Shown: positions 41,760 to 51,519, numbered from the stretch's first letter. The stretch: DNA of 64,000 nt from Chimaeribacter arupi (GCF_002858805.1 NZ_PJZI01000026.1:1-64000); one strand, 5' to 3'. The notes: generated by a model from the letters alone, not told the origin. Translations and numbers: made by a program.

Positions 41760-43400
41760 TTAAATGTGCGAAGCCCGGCAGCGCTGTATAAGATCCAGAT
41801 CCGGCTGGTACTCGTGCGTCTGCACATCCATCAGTCCCAGCATCATCGGGAACAGGTTGTCCTGGGAGATATCATCGTTGGCGGCGATACGGTTAAGGCA
41901 CCGGCGATCGATACCGTAACTTTTCTCATATTGAGGGGACATCCAGATCAGGAACGGAATATGGGTTTGTTGCGACGGCGCAAACAGATAGGGCGTGCCG
42001 TGCAGGTACATGCCGTTTTCACCCAGCGATTCGCCATGATCTGAAAGGTAAACCATGACGGTATTGAATTTATCGCTGTGCTGTTGCAGCAATTTGATGG
42101 TGTCATCCAGCATCGCATCGGTATAGAGCAGCGTGTTGTTGTAGGTATTCACCAGTTTTTCATGATCGCAATCCTGGATCTGGTTGCTGTCACAGGTTGG
42201 CGTGAACGTGCGGAACTGCGCCGGGTAGCGCTGGTAATAGGCCGGGCCGTGGCTGCCAATCTGGTGCAGCACGACCACACTGTCCTCCTTCAGGCCGTCA
42301 ATATACTGGTCGAGGCGGGAGAGCAGCGCGCCGTCGCGGCAGAGGTCGCCCCGGCAATCCTCCTGCAATTTAAGCTGGGTCACATCCTGGTGCGGTACCC
42401 GGTCGCAGGCCCCTTTGCAACCGCCGTCGTTTTCACGCCACAGCACATGAATTCCGGCATGTTTCATCACATCCAGTAACCCCTCCTGGTGGCTGGCTAG
42501 GGCGGCGTCATAGTGACGGCGCGGCATATTGGAAAACATGCAGGGCACAGAAATTGCGGTTTCCGTGCCGCAGGAGGTGGCATGGCGGAAATAGCTGACC
42601 CCCTCTTTTGCCAGGCGCGGGTTGGTGGGTTTTTCATAACCGCCCAGCGAGAAGTTTTCAGCCCGTGCCGTTTCGCCGACCACCAGCACCACCAGCGTTT
42701 TCTTCGGTTGGGACAAGATCAGCGGGCCTTTGTGGGCGTCTGTGCCGATAGGGATCAGCGGGAGATTTTCGGCAAAATAGCGGTGGTGGGCAAACGCAAT
42801 CGTGCCGCTGACATAGCTGGTGGGGGCCAGCATTTTGACGATTGACCGGTTATTGCGGAACAGCGACGCGTAATCCTTATAGAAAAAAGCGGCAATCAAC
42901 AGAATCACCATCCCTGACGCCAGGATATTGGCGGCCCGCAGCCCCAGCATGTACCACCATGGGCGGTCGTTGCGCACCTTAACCAGCCCGATCACCAGCG
43001 CCGGCAACACACCGGCGCCCAGCAGCCACAGCAGCAGTTGCGGCGTCAGCAGCGCGGTGGCTTCCTGCGGCGTGGTTTCAAAGGCGTTCTGCATCATATT
43101 GCCGTCAATCACCACCCCATAGCTGAACATAAAATAGTTTGCCGCCGCACCACACAGCAGCAAAACAATCGCCAGCGGTTTACGGAGATAGGGCAGTGCC
43201 AGCAGGCTGAAAAGGATGTTCAGTGCCAGGAACAGAACCAGCGGTAGGCTCAGGGCGAACAGCACATCATGCAGCCGGCTGAAGGTGATTAATGACCAGG
43301 CTTTATGCAGAAACAGCGCATTTTGAAACAGCAGGAAGGCCAGTGCCGTCAGCAGCACAAAGCTCAGGGAATTACAGTGCAACGATCGCAGGGTACGCAT
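41760..43400 (-). CDS. eptA: Lipid A phosphoethanolamine transferase EptA (PmrC)
   Basis: Inner-membrane enzyme that transfers phosphoethanolamine from phosphatidylethanolamine to lipid A, lowering negative charge and polymyxin susceptibility. The 546 residues have five N-terminal membrane helices and a periplasmic sulfatase-like domain: VVGETARAENFSLGGYEKPTNP, nucleophile Thr in GTETAISVPCMFSNMPR, and Zn ligands in YLSDHGESLGENGMYLHG. Multiple Cys for disulfides are kept. It is not beside pmrAB as in E. coli, but has a clear PmrA box upstream. Confidence 0.93.
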   Translation of the reverse strand: MRTLRSLHCNSLSFVLLTALAFLLFQNALFLHKAWSLITFSRLHDVLFALSLPLVLFLALNILFSLLALPYLRKPLAIVLLLCGAAANYFMFSYGVVIDGNMMQNAFETTPQEATALLTPQLLLWLLGAGVLPALVIGLVKVRNDRPWWYMLGLRAANILASGMVILLIAAFFYKDYASLFRNNRSIVKMLAPTSYVSGTIAFAHHRYFAENLPLIPIGTDAHKGPLILSQPKKTLVVLVVGETARAENFSLGGYEKPTNPRLAKEGVSYFRHATSCGTETAISVPCMFSNMPRRHYDAALASHQEGLLDVMKHAGIHVLWRENDGGCKGACDRVPHQDVTQLKLQEDCRGDLCRDGALLSRLDQYIDGLKEDSVVVLHQIGSHGPAYYQRYPAQFRTFTPTCDSNQIQDCDHEKLVNTYNNTLLYTDAMLDDTIKLLQQHSDKFNTVMVYLSDHGESLGENGMYLHGTPYLFAPSQQTHIPFLIWMSPQYEKSYGIDRRCLNRIAANDDISQDNLFPMMLGLMDVQTHEYQPDLDLIQRCRASHI

Positions 43401-43451
43401 CAGAATAGAAAAATCCGTCCGAAAGGAATAGGCACAAGGTATCAGGTGAAA

Positions 43452-43468
43452 CTTAAGAGAACCTTAAA
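43452..43468 (-). promoter_or_regulatory. PmrA (BasR) box upstream of eptA
   Basis: On the minus strand TTTAAG-N5-CTTAAG fits the PmrA consensus (C/T)TTAA(G/T)-N5-(C/T)TTAA(G/T) exactly. It starts 52 bases before the eptA ATG. The rest of the 301-base spacer to 43701 holds no clear gene. Confidence 0.8.
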
Positions 43469-43701
43469 CAGTCCGGCAACAATTCTTTTACGAGTAACGG
43501 GCGGCCGTTTGCGTCACAGCCCGGCACAAGGGCTTATGCCCCCGCAGGTATCCATCATAAGCCTTCATGAATCAGGGGAGCGACACCCACCGTACCGGGG
43601 CGCGATGCCTTGCCAGCCGCGGCGATAGCGTCTTCAATTAAAGGCATCGTCTTTTTATTCGCCCGCCGTATCGCCTGTTGGTGTGAGGCGTGGGAGGTTT
43701 T

Positions 43702-43941
43702 ATGGCCGAACAGCTGGAGTTTTTTGACATACCCAGCCCCTGCCGCGGCATCTGCCAGATGGATGCCCGAGGTTTCTGCCGGGGGTGCCTGCGCAGCCGG
43801 GAGGAGCGTTTTGGCTGGATAAGCATGAGCGATGCGCAGAAGCGGCACGTCCTTTACCTGTGCCGCCAGCGTTTTCTGCGGCAACAGCGGCTGGCGCGAA
43901 AAACCGACGATCCCCCGCCGGAACAACCCTCTCTGTTCTGA
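43702..43941 (+). CDS. ydhL: DUF1289 protein YdhL
   Basis: The 79-residue product starts MAEQLEFFDIPSPCRGICQM and has four Cys in the DUF1289 pattern CRGIC-N9-CRGC, suggesting metal or Fe-S binding. It ends EQPSLF. GGGAGG precedes ATG 43702. E. coli YdhL is the same length. Function unknown. Confidence 0.9.
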   Translation: MAEQLEFFDIPSPCRGICQMDARGFCRGCLRSREERFGWISMSDAQKRHVLYLCRQRFLRQQRLARKTDDPPPEQPSLF

Positions 43942-44058
43942 TCTGCTTTTTCTTGCGAGGCAGTACGCAAAGCGGCGCACTGCCGTCGAGTCCGGCCGGG
44001 CAATTGTGTATGCTTGGCTCCTTACTTTCTGAGGATGCCGTTATTTGAGGATGTTGTT

Positions 44059-44955
44059 ATGGACTCACGTTGTCAGATCTCTCCGCAAGGCCCTGAATTT
44101 TCGCCGCTCATTGCCGGTTATTGGCGGTTAATGGAGTGGGGGATGCGCCCGCAGGAGCTGCTGGCTTTTATGGAGCAGCATAGTGAACTGGGCATCACCA
44201 CCGTTGACCATGCGGATATTTACGGTGACTACCAGTGTGAAGCGGCTTTTGGTGAGGCGCTGCGCCTGAAACCGTCACTGCGTGAAAAGCTGGAGCTGGT
44301 GAGCAAATGCGGCATCGCCACCACGGCCAAACCGGAACATGCCCTCGGCCACTACATCACTGACCGGGCGCACATTCTGGCCAGCGCGGAGCAGTCGCTG
44401 AAAAACCTGCATACCGATTACCTTGACCTGCTGCTGATCCACCGGCCGGACCCGCTGATGGAAGCAGATGAGGTGGCCGAAGCCTTCACGGCGCTGCACA
44501 GCAGCGGCAAGGTGCGCCATTTTGGTGTCTCCAATTTTACCCCGGCACAATTCAGCCTGTTGCAGTCACGCCTGCCGTTTATGCTGGCGACTAACCAGGT
44601 GGAAATCTCGCCGCTGAACCAGACGGTGACGCTAGACGGCACGCTCGACCAATGCCAGCAGCTGCGCATCCGGCCGATGGCGTGGTCATGCCTGGGGGGC
44701 GGGCGGTTGTTTACCGAACCGCGTTACCAGCCGTTGCGGGAGGAGCTGGAGGCGATCGCCGGCGAAATCGGTGCGCAAACCCTGGAGCAGGTGGTGTATG
44801 CCTGGATCCTGCGCCTGCCCAGCCAACCGTTACCGATCCTCGGTACCGGGAAAATTGAGCGGATGCGGGACGCCTGGGCCGCGCTTTCCCTGACGCTCAG
44901 CCGTCAGCAATGGTTCCGCATCCGCAAGGCTGCGCTGGGGTATGACGTTCCCTGA
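44059..44955 (+). CDS. ydhF: Aldo/keto reductase YdhF
   Basis: Predicted NADPH-dependent oxidoreductase of 298 residues, the same length as E. coli YdhF. The (beta/alpha)8 active-site tetrad is visible: Asp and Tyr in TTVDHADIYGDYQCE, Lys in ELVSKCGIA and His in LLLIHRPDP. The NADPH-binding part is PLPILGTGKIERMRDA. ATG 44059 is chosen by alignment; the frame is open upstream to 44014. The natural substrate is unknown. Confidence 0.93.
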   Translation: MDSRCQISPQGPEFSPLIAGYWRLMEWGMRPQELLAFMEQHSELGITTVDHADIYGDYQCEAAFGEALRLKPSLREKLELVSKCGIATTAKPEHALGHYITDRAHILASAEQSLKNLHTDYLDLLLIHRPDPLMEADEVAEAFTALHSSGKVRHFGVSNFTPAQFSLLQSRLPFMLATNQVEISPLNQTVTLDGTLDQCQQLRIRPMAWSCLGGGRLFTEPRYQPLREELEAIAGEIGAQTLEQVVYAWILRLPSQPLPILGTGKIERMRDAWAALSLTLSRQQWFRIRKAALGYDVP

Positions 44956-45097
44956 TTAAAAGGGTGACCGCGGTCACAAGACCGCGGGCTGCCCCCCGGC
45001 AAGCAATGCGCCGGCAGGGAAATAAGCGAAGCGGCGGCACGGAAACAGCAGGGTTGCCTATACTCAGGGTTCTGAATCAACAGGCACTGGAGGCAGC

Positions 45098-45619
45098 ATG
45101 AAATCTCTTTCCGGCGTAGCATTGGCCGCCATCATGGTATGTGGCGCGGCACAGGCCGCCAGCAAAGATGTGACGATGAACCTGGTTTCGGCAGAGGGCG
45201 AGGCGAAACCGATCGGAACCATAACCATCAGTGAGACGCAATACGGCCTGCTGTTTACGCCAAAACTGACCTCCCTGCTGCCGGGCGTGCATGGTTTTCA
45301 TGTCCATCAGAACGGCAGTTGTGACGCGGGCATGAAAGACGGGAAAAAAGTGGCGGCACAGGCAGCGGGTGATCACTTTGATCCGGGCAGCACCGGTAAA
45401 CATCTGGGGCCGTATCAGGAAGGCCACCTGGGCGACCTGCCGGTGCTGTTTGTGCATGACGATGGCTCATCCAGCGATCAGGTGCTGGCACCACGCCTGA
45501 AAAAGCTGTCAGAGATCGATAATAAAGCGCTGATGATCCATGCCGGTGGCGATAACCACGCCGACATGCCGATGCCGCTGGGTGGCGGAGGCGGCCGGAT
45601 CGCCTGCGGGGTAATATAA
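45098..45619 (+). CDS. sodC: Periplasmic Cu/Zn superoxide dismutase SodC
   Basis: Dismutates superoxide in the periplasm. The 173 residues equal E. coli SodC. The signal peptide is MKSLSGVALAAIMVCGAAQA. Cu/Zn ligands are in HGFHVHQNGSC, AGDHFDP, HLGPYQEGHLGDLP and HAGGDNHAD, and the disulfide Cys pair is present. With sodB missing from its usual place in this window, it is the only superoxide dismutase here. Confidence 0.96.
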   Translation: MKSLSGVALAAIMVCGAAQAASKDVTMNLVSAEGEAKPIGTITISETQYGLLFTPKLTSLLPGVHGFHVHQNGSCDAGMKDGKKVAAQAAGDHFDPGSTGKHLGPYQEGHLGDLPVLFVHDDGSSSDQVLAPRLKKLSEIDNKALMIHAGGDNHADMPMPLGGGGGRIACGVI

Positions 45620-45664
45620 AGCTGCGGGGTAATAGGAAGAAGAGAGTTCCCCCCCGGTGTAATA

Positions 45665-45701
45665 CGTCAGAACCGGTCTGCCTGTCAGGCCGGTTCTGAC
45701 G
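45665..45701. repeat. 12-bp inverted repeat after sodC
   Basis: CGTCAGAACCGG pairs perfectly with CCGGTTCTGACG across a 13-base loop. No T-run follows, so it is not a standard terminator; it may stabilise the sodC mRNA end. Confidence 0.6.
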
Positions 45702-45842
45702 CGCAGGTGCCTGGTGCCGGTACAGCCGGCCATTGCGGGGCAGCGAGCAGGCCGGCCACCGGCGCACCCTGGCAAGGCCCCGCTCAGCCGGTGCGCAGGG
45801 AAGAACACGCCATCACGCAGGCGCGGTAATTTATTCAGATGC

Positions 45843-45887
45843 CCTGCAACATCCACGTACCCTGCAACATCCAGATGTCCTGCAACG
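45843..45887. repeat. 18-bp tandem repeat in the sodC-slyA spacer
   Basis: CCTGCAACATCCA recurs at an exact 18-base period starting at 45843, 45861 and (truncated) 45879. It has no coding context. Confidence 0.75.
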
Positions 45888-46310
45888 GGGGCGGGATTTT
45901 ACCGCGAATAAGGCCATAAACACCCACCTGCAAAAATTGCCACGACCCAGATCAAAAGTATGCAGACTATTTTAATATCTTACATGTCATTATTTATTTA
46001 CCCTTCTCCTGAAACCCGGTGAGAAACCCTCACGGTTATCAAAAATCCTGTCAGATCCCTCAACAAAACGACCGCAGGTTTCAAGACAGCCGTTTTTGTG
46101 CAAAGCGCGGCGTCTCACCCGCCCTAATACTAACCCTGGTGAAAACGCACTAAATATAGGCTGTCTATAGAGGGAATCGCCGGATACCTGCACATTTAGA
46201 GGTTATTTGACGGAAAGAATAAGGTTATTAACCTGGGTATTATTATTTGGATGAATACTTATTTGTTTTAAAAACAGATGAATGATTCATGTCATAAATT
46301 ATTAAGTCAA
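45888..46310. other. AT-rich leader region upstream of slyA
   Basis: The sodC-slyA spacer is about 795 bases and sharply AT-rich in its right half, unlike the flanking genes. The E. coli genes ydhI, ydhJ and ydhK that occupy this place are absent and no remnant was recognised. Such composition favours H-NS binding. Confidence 0.45.
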
Positions 46311-46398
46311 ATATCATTATAATGATATATATAATTGAATTTGGGTTCTTATCTCTCCAAAATAGGCTACACTCTGGGAAACAATGTTAGCACGCTAA
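46311..46398 (+). promoter_or_regulatory. slyA promoter with SlyA operator
   Basis: TTAGCACGCTAA (46387-46398) differs in one base from the SlyA consensus TTAGCAAGCTAA and lies just before the ribosome site. An 18-bp perfect palindrome ATATCATTATAATGATAT (46311-46328) lies upstream. Candidate promoter elements are TTGGGT (46341-46346) with TAGGCT (46363-46368), or TACACT (46368-46373) as -10. Confidence 0.68.
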
Positions 46399-46414
46399 TT
46401 ATAAGGAGGGGCAA

Positions 46415-46846
46415 TTGGAGTCCAACTTAGGTTCAGATTTAGCACGATTGGTACGCGTATGGCGTGCCCTGATTGACCATCGGCTTAAACCACTGGAAAT
46501 GACCCAAACCCACTGGGTGACATTGCATAATATCAACAGGCTACCGCCTGAGCAGTCACAGATCCAGCTGGCGAAAGCCATTGGCATTGAGCAGCCGTCG
46601 CTGGTGCGTACGCTTGACCAACTGGAAGAGAAGGGGCTGATTACCCGTCACACCTGCGCCAGTGACCGTCGGGCCAAGCGCATCAAACTCACAGAGGCGG
46701 CTGCGCCGGTGATCGGCGAGGTTGAGAATGTGATTGATTCTACCCGTCAGGAAATCCTGGCCGGTATTACGCCGCAAGAGGTGGAGTTACTGACAAAACT
46801 GATAGGAAAATTGGAAGAAAACATCATCGAGTTACATAATAAATAA
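46415..46846 (+). CDS. slyA: MarR-family regulator SlyA/RovA
   Basis: Winged-helix dimeric regulator that counters H-NS silencing at virulence and envelope genes. The 143 residues contain [11 protein letters not shown]-type helix (here [11 protein letters not shown]), recognition segment [19 protein letters not shown] and wing [19 protein letters not shown]. The sequence is particularly close to Yersinia RovA ([27 protein letters not shown]). Translation starts at TTG 46415 after AAGGAGGGG, as in E. coli slyA. Divergence from salicylate-type ligand sites cannot be judged. Confidence 0.94.
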   Translation: MESNLGSDLARLVRVWRALIDHRLKPLEMTQTHWVTLHNINRLPPEQSQIQLAKAIGIEQPSLVRTLDQLEEKGLITRHTCASDRRAKRIKLTEAAAPVIGEVENVIDSTRQEILAGITPQEVELLTKLIGKLEENIIELHNK

Positions 46847-46876
46847 CAAATTTTACCGACTTCACAGCACACAGAC

Positions 46877-46905
46877 AGAACCGGCGGCCATTGGCCGCCG
46901 GTTTC
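46877..46905. terminator. Terminator between slyA and slyB
   Basis: An 11-bp perfect stem AACCGGCGGCC/GGCCGCCGGTT with an ATT loop separates convergent genes. The T-run is short. Confidence 0.8.
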
Positions 46906-46919
46906 TCGTTCAGCAGGGA

Positions 46920-47387
46920 TTAGCGCGGGGAGACAGTCACCGTGCTGCCGCTGCTGGCCAGGCTCACGCGCTGGCCAACGCTGAATTTGCTGGCATCGGC
47001 TTTCTGCACCACCATGATGGTGTTGCCGTCATCTTTACGGATCTCCAGCTCGACGCCGTTGCTGCGGTTCAGCGCACCCTGCACGCCCTGGCCCGCAACA
47101 CCCCCGGCTACTGCCCCTGCGGCTGTGGCCAGGCTACGGCCGGAACCACCACCCACGGTGTTACCCAGGAACCCACCCAATACCGCGCCGCCAATCGCCC
47201 CGATGACGTTATTCTCTTCACCGCCCTGAATCTGTACCGGGCGCGTTGAAACGATGGTGCCGTAAGTCACATTCTGCACCTGTTTGGCCTGATCAGCGGT
47301 ATAGACATCACCGGAAAGGGCGCTGTCGTTTACACAACCTGTCAGCGTTACGCCCGTTAATGCCACCACGAGAAGACGCTTAATCAT
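46920..47387 (-). CDS. slyB: Outer membrane lipoprotein SlyB
   Basis: Glycine-zipper lipoprotein of 155 residues, equal to E. coli SlyB, which belongs to the PhoPQ/Mg2+ regulon and stabilises outer membrane proteins. Lipobox LTGC, then a long Gly/Ala region GAIGGAVLGGFLGNTVGG and VAGGVAGQGVQ. I could not see a PhoP box with confidence. Confidence 0.95.
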   Translation of the reverse strand: MIKRLLVVALTGVTLTGCVNDSALSGDVYTADQAKQVQNVTYGTIVSTRPVQIQGGEENNVIGAIGGAVLGGFLGNTVGGGSGRSLATAAGAVAGGVAGQGVQGALNRSNGVELEIRKDDGNTIMVVQKADASKFSVGQRVSLASSGSTVTVSPR

Positions 47388-47695
47388 AAAAAACTCCTAT
47401 TTTTTTACGCTCCGTCCCCGGCACTTCCTGCCTGACGACGTAATGATGATAACGACCGGTGAAAGTATGGCTGATAACCGGCCCAATGGCTATTTTGCCG
47501 GTGTACTGCCGGGCAGCATACCTTTCTGCCCGTCAACGGATAATAAACGGGTATTTAGGTTTCTGACAGCCGTTCAGCATGCCGCGGCGTTGAATAACGC
47601 CTGTGATCGCAGGGATGTTAAAAAATCAGCCGCTTTCATGGCGTTAAGCCGTTAAATCTGGTGTAGTGAAGGGCGGTGCACTAAGAGGACAGGTT
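47388..47695. other. slyB/anmK divergent spacer
   Basis: The 308 bases hold no supported gene or clear operator. A 70-codon open frame inside has no recognisable product. Confidence 0.35.
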
Positions 47696-48817
47696 ATGAA
47701 GTCAGGCCGTTATATCGGTGTCATGTCGGGAACCAGCCTGGATGGGATCGACGTTGTGCTGGCCGCCATTGATGAACGCATGGTGGCGCAGCAGGGCAGT
47801 TATTCCCACCCCATACCGCCGGCGATGAAGCAGGCAATCCTGGGCATGTGCCAGGGGCAAAGCGTGACACTGTCACAGGTGGGGCAACTGGATGCCCAGC
47901 TTGGGCAGCTGTTTGCCGACGCTGTGCAGGGGTTGCTGGCCCACTATCAGGTACAGGCGGGCGACATTACCGCCATCGGGTGTCACGGCCAGACTGTCTG
48001 GCATGAACCCAATGGCGTCGCCCCTTTTTCCATGCAACTGGGTGACAACCACCGCATCGCTGCCCTGACCGGCATCACCACCGTGGGCGATTTCCGGCGG
48101 CGTGACATTGCGCTGGGCGGACAGGGCGCGCCCCTGGTGCCGGCGTTCCATGATGCGCTGCTTTCCCACCCGAACGAGCGGCGGATGGTGCTGAATATCG
48201 GCGGCATCGCCAATCTTTCCCTGCTGCTGCCCGGCCAGCCGGTACGCGGGTTTGATACCGGCCCCGGTAATATGCTGATGGATGCCTGGATCTGGCGTCA
48301 GCGCGCGCTGCCGTATGATGAAGATGCCGCGCTGGGGCTGGCAGGGCGGCCGGCTATCGCGCTGTTGCAGCAGATGCTGGCAGACCCCTATTTTGCCGCC
48401 CCGGCCCCGAAAAGCACCGGGCGCGAATATTTCAACCTCGCCTGGCTGGAGCGCCATCTGGCAGCCTATCCCGGCCTGGCGCCGGAAGATGTCCAGGCCA
48501 CGCTGGCCGAGCTGACGGCGGTCACCATTGCTGAACAGGTATTGCTCAGCGGCGGCTGTGAGCGGCTGCTGGTCTGCGGCGGCGGCGCCCGTAACCCGCT
48601 GGTGATGACCCGCCTGGCCGCGTTGCTGCCGGGCACCGAGGTCAGCCCCACCGATCCGTTCGGCATCAGCGGTGATGATATGGAAGCGCTGGCCTTTGCC
48701 TGGCTGGCCTCCCGCACGCTTTCCGGGCTGCCGGGCAATCTGCCGTCTGTTACCGGGGCGTCGGCCGCTGCCGTACTGGGCGCGGTTTACCCCGGCGCAA
48801 GCGGGTTGCTGTGCTGA
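47696..48817 (+). CDS. anmK: Anhydro-N-acetylmuramic acid kinase
   Basis: Hydrolyses and phosphorylates 1,6-anhydro-MurNAc to MurNAc-6-P during murein recycling. The 373 residues match E. coli AnmK (369). ATP motif [13 protein letters not shown], then [10 protein letters not shown], catalytic Asp in [31 protein letters not shown]-type block (here NIGGIANLS) and [14 protein letters not shown] 47696 ([12 protein letters not shown]) follows AGAGGACAGG; the frame is open ten codons upstream. Confidence 0.96.
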   Translation: MKSGRYIGVMSGTSLDGIDVVLAAIDERMVAQQGSYSHPIPPAMKQAILGMCQGQSVTLSQVGQLDAQLGQLFADAVQGLLAHYQVQAGDITAIGCHGQTVWHEPNGVAPFSMQLGDNHRIAALTGITTVGDFRRRDIALGGQGAPLVPAFHDALLSHPNERRMVLNIGGIANLSLLLPGQPVRGFDTGPGNMLMDAWIWRQRALPYDEDAALGLAGRPAIALLQQMLADPYFAAPAPKSTGREYFNLAWLERHLAAYPGLAPEDVQATLAELTAVTIAEQVLLSGGCERLLVCGGGARNPLVMTRLAALLPGTEVSPTDPFGISGDDMEALAFAWLASRTLSGLPGNLPSVTGASAAAVLGAVYPGASGLLC

Positions 48818-48844
48818 CACTGCCGGGCTAATAAGGAGATTCAG

Positions 48845-49150
48845 ATGTATAAACAGTTACTTACTGCGGCCGCGCTGCTGGCGTTGGCCGGATGCAGCCA
48901 TGTCAGCCAGCCGGTGGCGCAGTCTGTCCACTATCAATGCGGCACCCTGCCGCTGACCGTGAACCAGGCGGCCGATCGCCAGAGCGTGAGCCTGGTGCTG
49001 GACGGGGAGCAGCTCCACCTGCCGCATGTGGAGGCTGCGTCCGGGGCCAAATACAGTGACGGCCGCTATACCTACTGGTCACAGGGCGAGAAAGCGTTGA
49101 TCCAGCGGGATGATGAAATCATTATTTCTGATTGTGTGGTCAGCCGCTGA
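48845..49150 (+). CDS. mliC: C-type lysozyme inhibitor MliC
   Basis: Outer-membrane lipoprotein that inserts a loop into the lysozyme active site. The 101 residues carry lipobox LAGC and the MliC fold with YQCG near the start, the inhibitory loop region EAASGAKYSDGRYTYWSQG and the closing Cys in ISDCVVS. TAAGGAG precedes the ATG; 27 bases after anmK, so co-transcribed. Confidence 0.93.
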   Translation: MYKQLLTAAALLALAGCSHVSQPVAQSVHYQCGTLPLTVNQAADRQSVSLVLDGEQLHLPHVEAASGAKYSDGRYTYWSQGEKALIQRDDEIIISDCVVSR

Positions 49151-49217
49151 CCGGCCGCCGTGACTGCGGCGGGCCGGGGCTGGCCGTGTTGTACATGTTG
49201 ACAGGATCACATGGGCT

Positions 49218-49865
49218 ATGACTGAAAAACTCTCTATCGCCGATTTACGGCGTGAATACACCAAAGGCGGTTTGCGCCGCCATGACCTGACAGACGATCC
49301 GCTGGATCTCTTCACCCTGTGGCTGCAACAGGCGTGCGATGCGCAACTGGCTGACCCGACGGCAATGTGTGTGGCCACCGTTGATGAAGAGGGCCAGCCG
49401 TTCCAGCGGATTGTGCTGCTCAAACACTATGACGAAAAAGGGCTGGTGTTCTACACCAACCTCGGCAGCCGCAAGGCACAGCACCTCAGCCATAACCCCA
49501 AAATCAGCCTGCATTTCCCCTGGCACACGCTGGAGCGGCAGGTCAGTTTCCTCGGGCGTGCGGAGCGGCTCTCTACGCTGGAGGTCGTAAAGTATTTCAG
49601 CAGCCGGCCGAAAGAGAGCCAGATCGGTGCCTGGGTGTCGCAGCAATCCTCCCGGATTTCCGCGCGCGGTGTGCTGGAGAGCAAATTCCTCGAGCTGAAG
49701 CAGAAGTTCCAGCAGGGTGAAGTGCCGCTGCCCAGCTTCTGGGGCGGGTTCCGCGTGGTATTTGATTCGGTTGAGTTCTGGCAGGGCGGCGAACATCGCC
49801 TGCACGACCGGTTTATCTACCAGCGTCAGGCGGATGGCTGGAAAATCGACCGCCTGGCCCCCTGA
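49218..49865 (+). CDS. pdxH: Pyridoxine/pyridoxamine 5'-phosphate oxidase
   Basis: FMN enzyme that makes pyridoxal 5'-phosphate in the last step of synthesis and salvage. The 215 residues match E. coli PdxH (218). FMN/PLP motifs include [44 protein letters not shown] and the C-terminal [12 protein letters not shown]...DRLAP ending. The anmK-mliC-pdxH-tyrS-pdxY order is as in E. coli. Confidence 0.97.
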   Translation: MTEKLSIADLRREYTKGGLRRHDLTDDPLDLFTLWLQQACDAQLADPTAMCVATVDEEGQPFQRIVLLKHYDEKGLVFYTNLGSRKAQHLSHNPKISLHFPWHTLERQVSFLGRAERLSTLEVVKYFSSRPKESQIGAWVSQQSSRISARGVLESKFLELKQKFQQGEVPLPSFWGGFRVVFDSVEFWQGGEHRLHDRFIYQRQADGWKIDRLAP

Positions 49866-50013
49866 GCGGTAAAAACCGTGCTTACTTCTGGCGCTCGGGC
49901 TACGGGCGCTTTATTCTATGTGCTTTGCCGGATTTCGCCGTGGCCGGGCAGGCTTTTCCTGACACGGCAAGCAACGCGGCACGACTTACTACCCACCCTT
50001 AACGGAGTCATTG

Positions 50014-51288
50014 ATGACCAGCAGTAATTTGATTGCACAATTGCAAGAGCGGGGCCTTATCGCCCAGGTAACGGATGAAAAAGCGTTAGCAGAGCGACTG
50101 GCGCAAGGGCCAATTGCACTCTATTGCGGTTTCGATCCCACCGCAGACAGCTTGCACTTGGGCCATCTGGTTCCGTTACTCTGCCTCAAACGTTTCCAGC
50201 TGGCCGGGCACAAGCCGGTGGCGCTGGTGGGCGGGGCGACCGGCCTTATCGGTGACCCGAGCTTCAAGGCCGCCGAGCGCAAGCTCAATACCAGCGACAC
50301 CGTGGCAGAGTGGGTGGAGAAGATCCGCCGCCAGGTCTCCCCGTTCCTGGATTTTGATTGCGGTGAGAACAGCGCGATAGCGGCCAACAACTACGACTGG
50401 TTCGGCAACATGAATGTGCTGACCTTCCTGCGTGATATCGGCAAGCACTTCTCCGTCAACCAGATGATCAACAAGGAAGCGGTGAAACAGCGTCTGAACC
50501 GCGAAGACAGCGGCATCTCGTTCACCGAGTTCTCCTACAACCTGTTGCAGGGGTACGATTTCGCCTCACTGTATGGCCTGCACAGCGTTGAGCTGCAAAT
50601 CGGCGGCTCCGACCAGTGGGGTAACATCACCTCGGGTATCGACCTGACCCGCCGTATGCACCAGAAACAGGTGTTCGGCCTGACGGTGCCGCTTATCACC
50701 AAGTCAGACGGCACCAAATTCGGTAAAACCGAAGGCGGCGCGGTGTGGTTGGACCCGAAAAAAACCAGCCCGTACAAATTCTACCAGTTCTGGATCAACA
50801 CCGCGGACGCCGATGTTTACCGTTTCCTGAAGTTCTTTACTTTCCTGAGCCTGGACGAGATCAACGCGCTGGAAGAGGAAGATAAAAACAGCGGCAAGGC
50901 CCCACGCGCGCAGTATGTGCTGGCCGAGCAGGTCACCGGCATGGTGCATGGCGAGGAAGGGCTGGCAGCGGCCCGCCGTATCACCGCCAGCCTCTTCTCC
51001 GGGGCGCTGGGTGACATGACCGAAGCGGACTTCGCCCAGCTGGCGCAGGACGGGATGCCGGCTATCGAACTGGAGCAGGATGCCGATCTGCAACAGGCCC
51101 TGGTGAATGCTGAGCTGGTGCCGTCCCGCGGGCAGGCACGTACCATGATCACGTCCAATGCGGTGCAGGTAAACGGTGAGAAACAAGCAGACGCTGAATA
51201 CCGCTTCACGGCAGAAGATCGTCTGTTCGGCCGTTACACCCTGCTGCGCCGCGGCAAAAAACATTACTGCCTGGTGTGCTGGAAATAA
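50014..51288 (+). CDS. tyrS: Tyrosyl-tRNA synthetase
   Basis: Class I synthetase charging tRNA-Tyr. The 424 residues equal E. coli TyrS. HIGH-type HLGH in [16 protein letters not shown]-type KFGKT, the tyrosine site YNLLQGYDF with GGSDQWGNI, and a C-terminal S4 domain (about 355-420). ATG 50014 is preferred over the adjacent TTG at 50011. Confidence 0.97.
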   Translation: MTSSNLIAQLQERGLIAQVTDEKALAERLAQGPIALYCGFDPTADSLHLGHLVPLLCLKRFQLAGHKPVALVGGATGLIGDPSFKAAERKLNTSDTVAEWVEKIRRQVSPFLDFDCGENSAIAANNYDWFGNMNVLTFLRDIGKHFSVNQMINKEAVKQRLNREDSGISFTEFSYNLLQGYDFASLYGLHSVELQIGGSDQWGNITSGIDLTRRMHQKQVFGLTVPLITKSDGTKFGKTEGGAVWLDPKKTSPYKFYQFWINTADADVYRFLKFFTFLSLDEINALEEEDKNSGKAPRAQYVLAEQVTGMVHGEEGLAAARRITASLFSGALGDMTEADFAQLAQDGMPAIELEQDADLQQALVNAELVPSRGQARTMITSNAVQVNGEKQADAEYRFTAEDRLFGRYTLLRRGKKHYCLVCWK

Positions 51289-51304
51289 ACGGCGCATGAT
51301 GCAG

Positions 51305-51332
51305 AAGGGGGCTTAGTGCCCCCTTTATTTTT
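51305..51332 (+). terminator. Terminator of tyrS
   Basis: AAGGGGGC/GCCCCCTT stem with a TTAGT loop is followed by a T-rich tract broken by one A. Confidence 0.88.
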
Positions 51333-51519
51333 GCCTGCGATGCAGGCCGATGACAGGGGTTGCCCGTCATGCGGGTAATCACCCTTTTGCCCGCAGCGCG
51401 GGCGATAACATTGACCGGCCACACCGGTTGAAACACAGCGTGTCGCCGCTTACGTCGGCGGCATCCGGGTGCCGGCATAACCGGCGCTTTTGGCAAGGGT
51501 AAGAGAGTAGGTTGTTGCA

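Noticed and set aside
43555-43980. Minus-strand frame over ydhL ending in a protein-like segment
   Set aside because: It overlaps the well-supported ydhL on the other strand and the part outside ydhL is under 50 codons; I could not link it to nemR or any other gene.
45665-45701. 12-bp inverted repeat as a sodC terminator
   Set aside because: No T-run follows on either strand, so intrinsic termination is not supported; it is listed as a repeat only.
45714-45911. Plus-strand frame containing the 18-bp repeats
   Set aside because: The 18-bp period keeps any frame open and produces repetitive peptide; there is no ribosome site or family match.
47443-47655. 70-codon plus-strand frame between slyB and anmK
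   Set aside because: No ribosome site of note, no recognisable domain, and it occupies the divergent promoter region.
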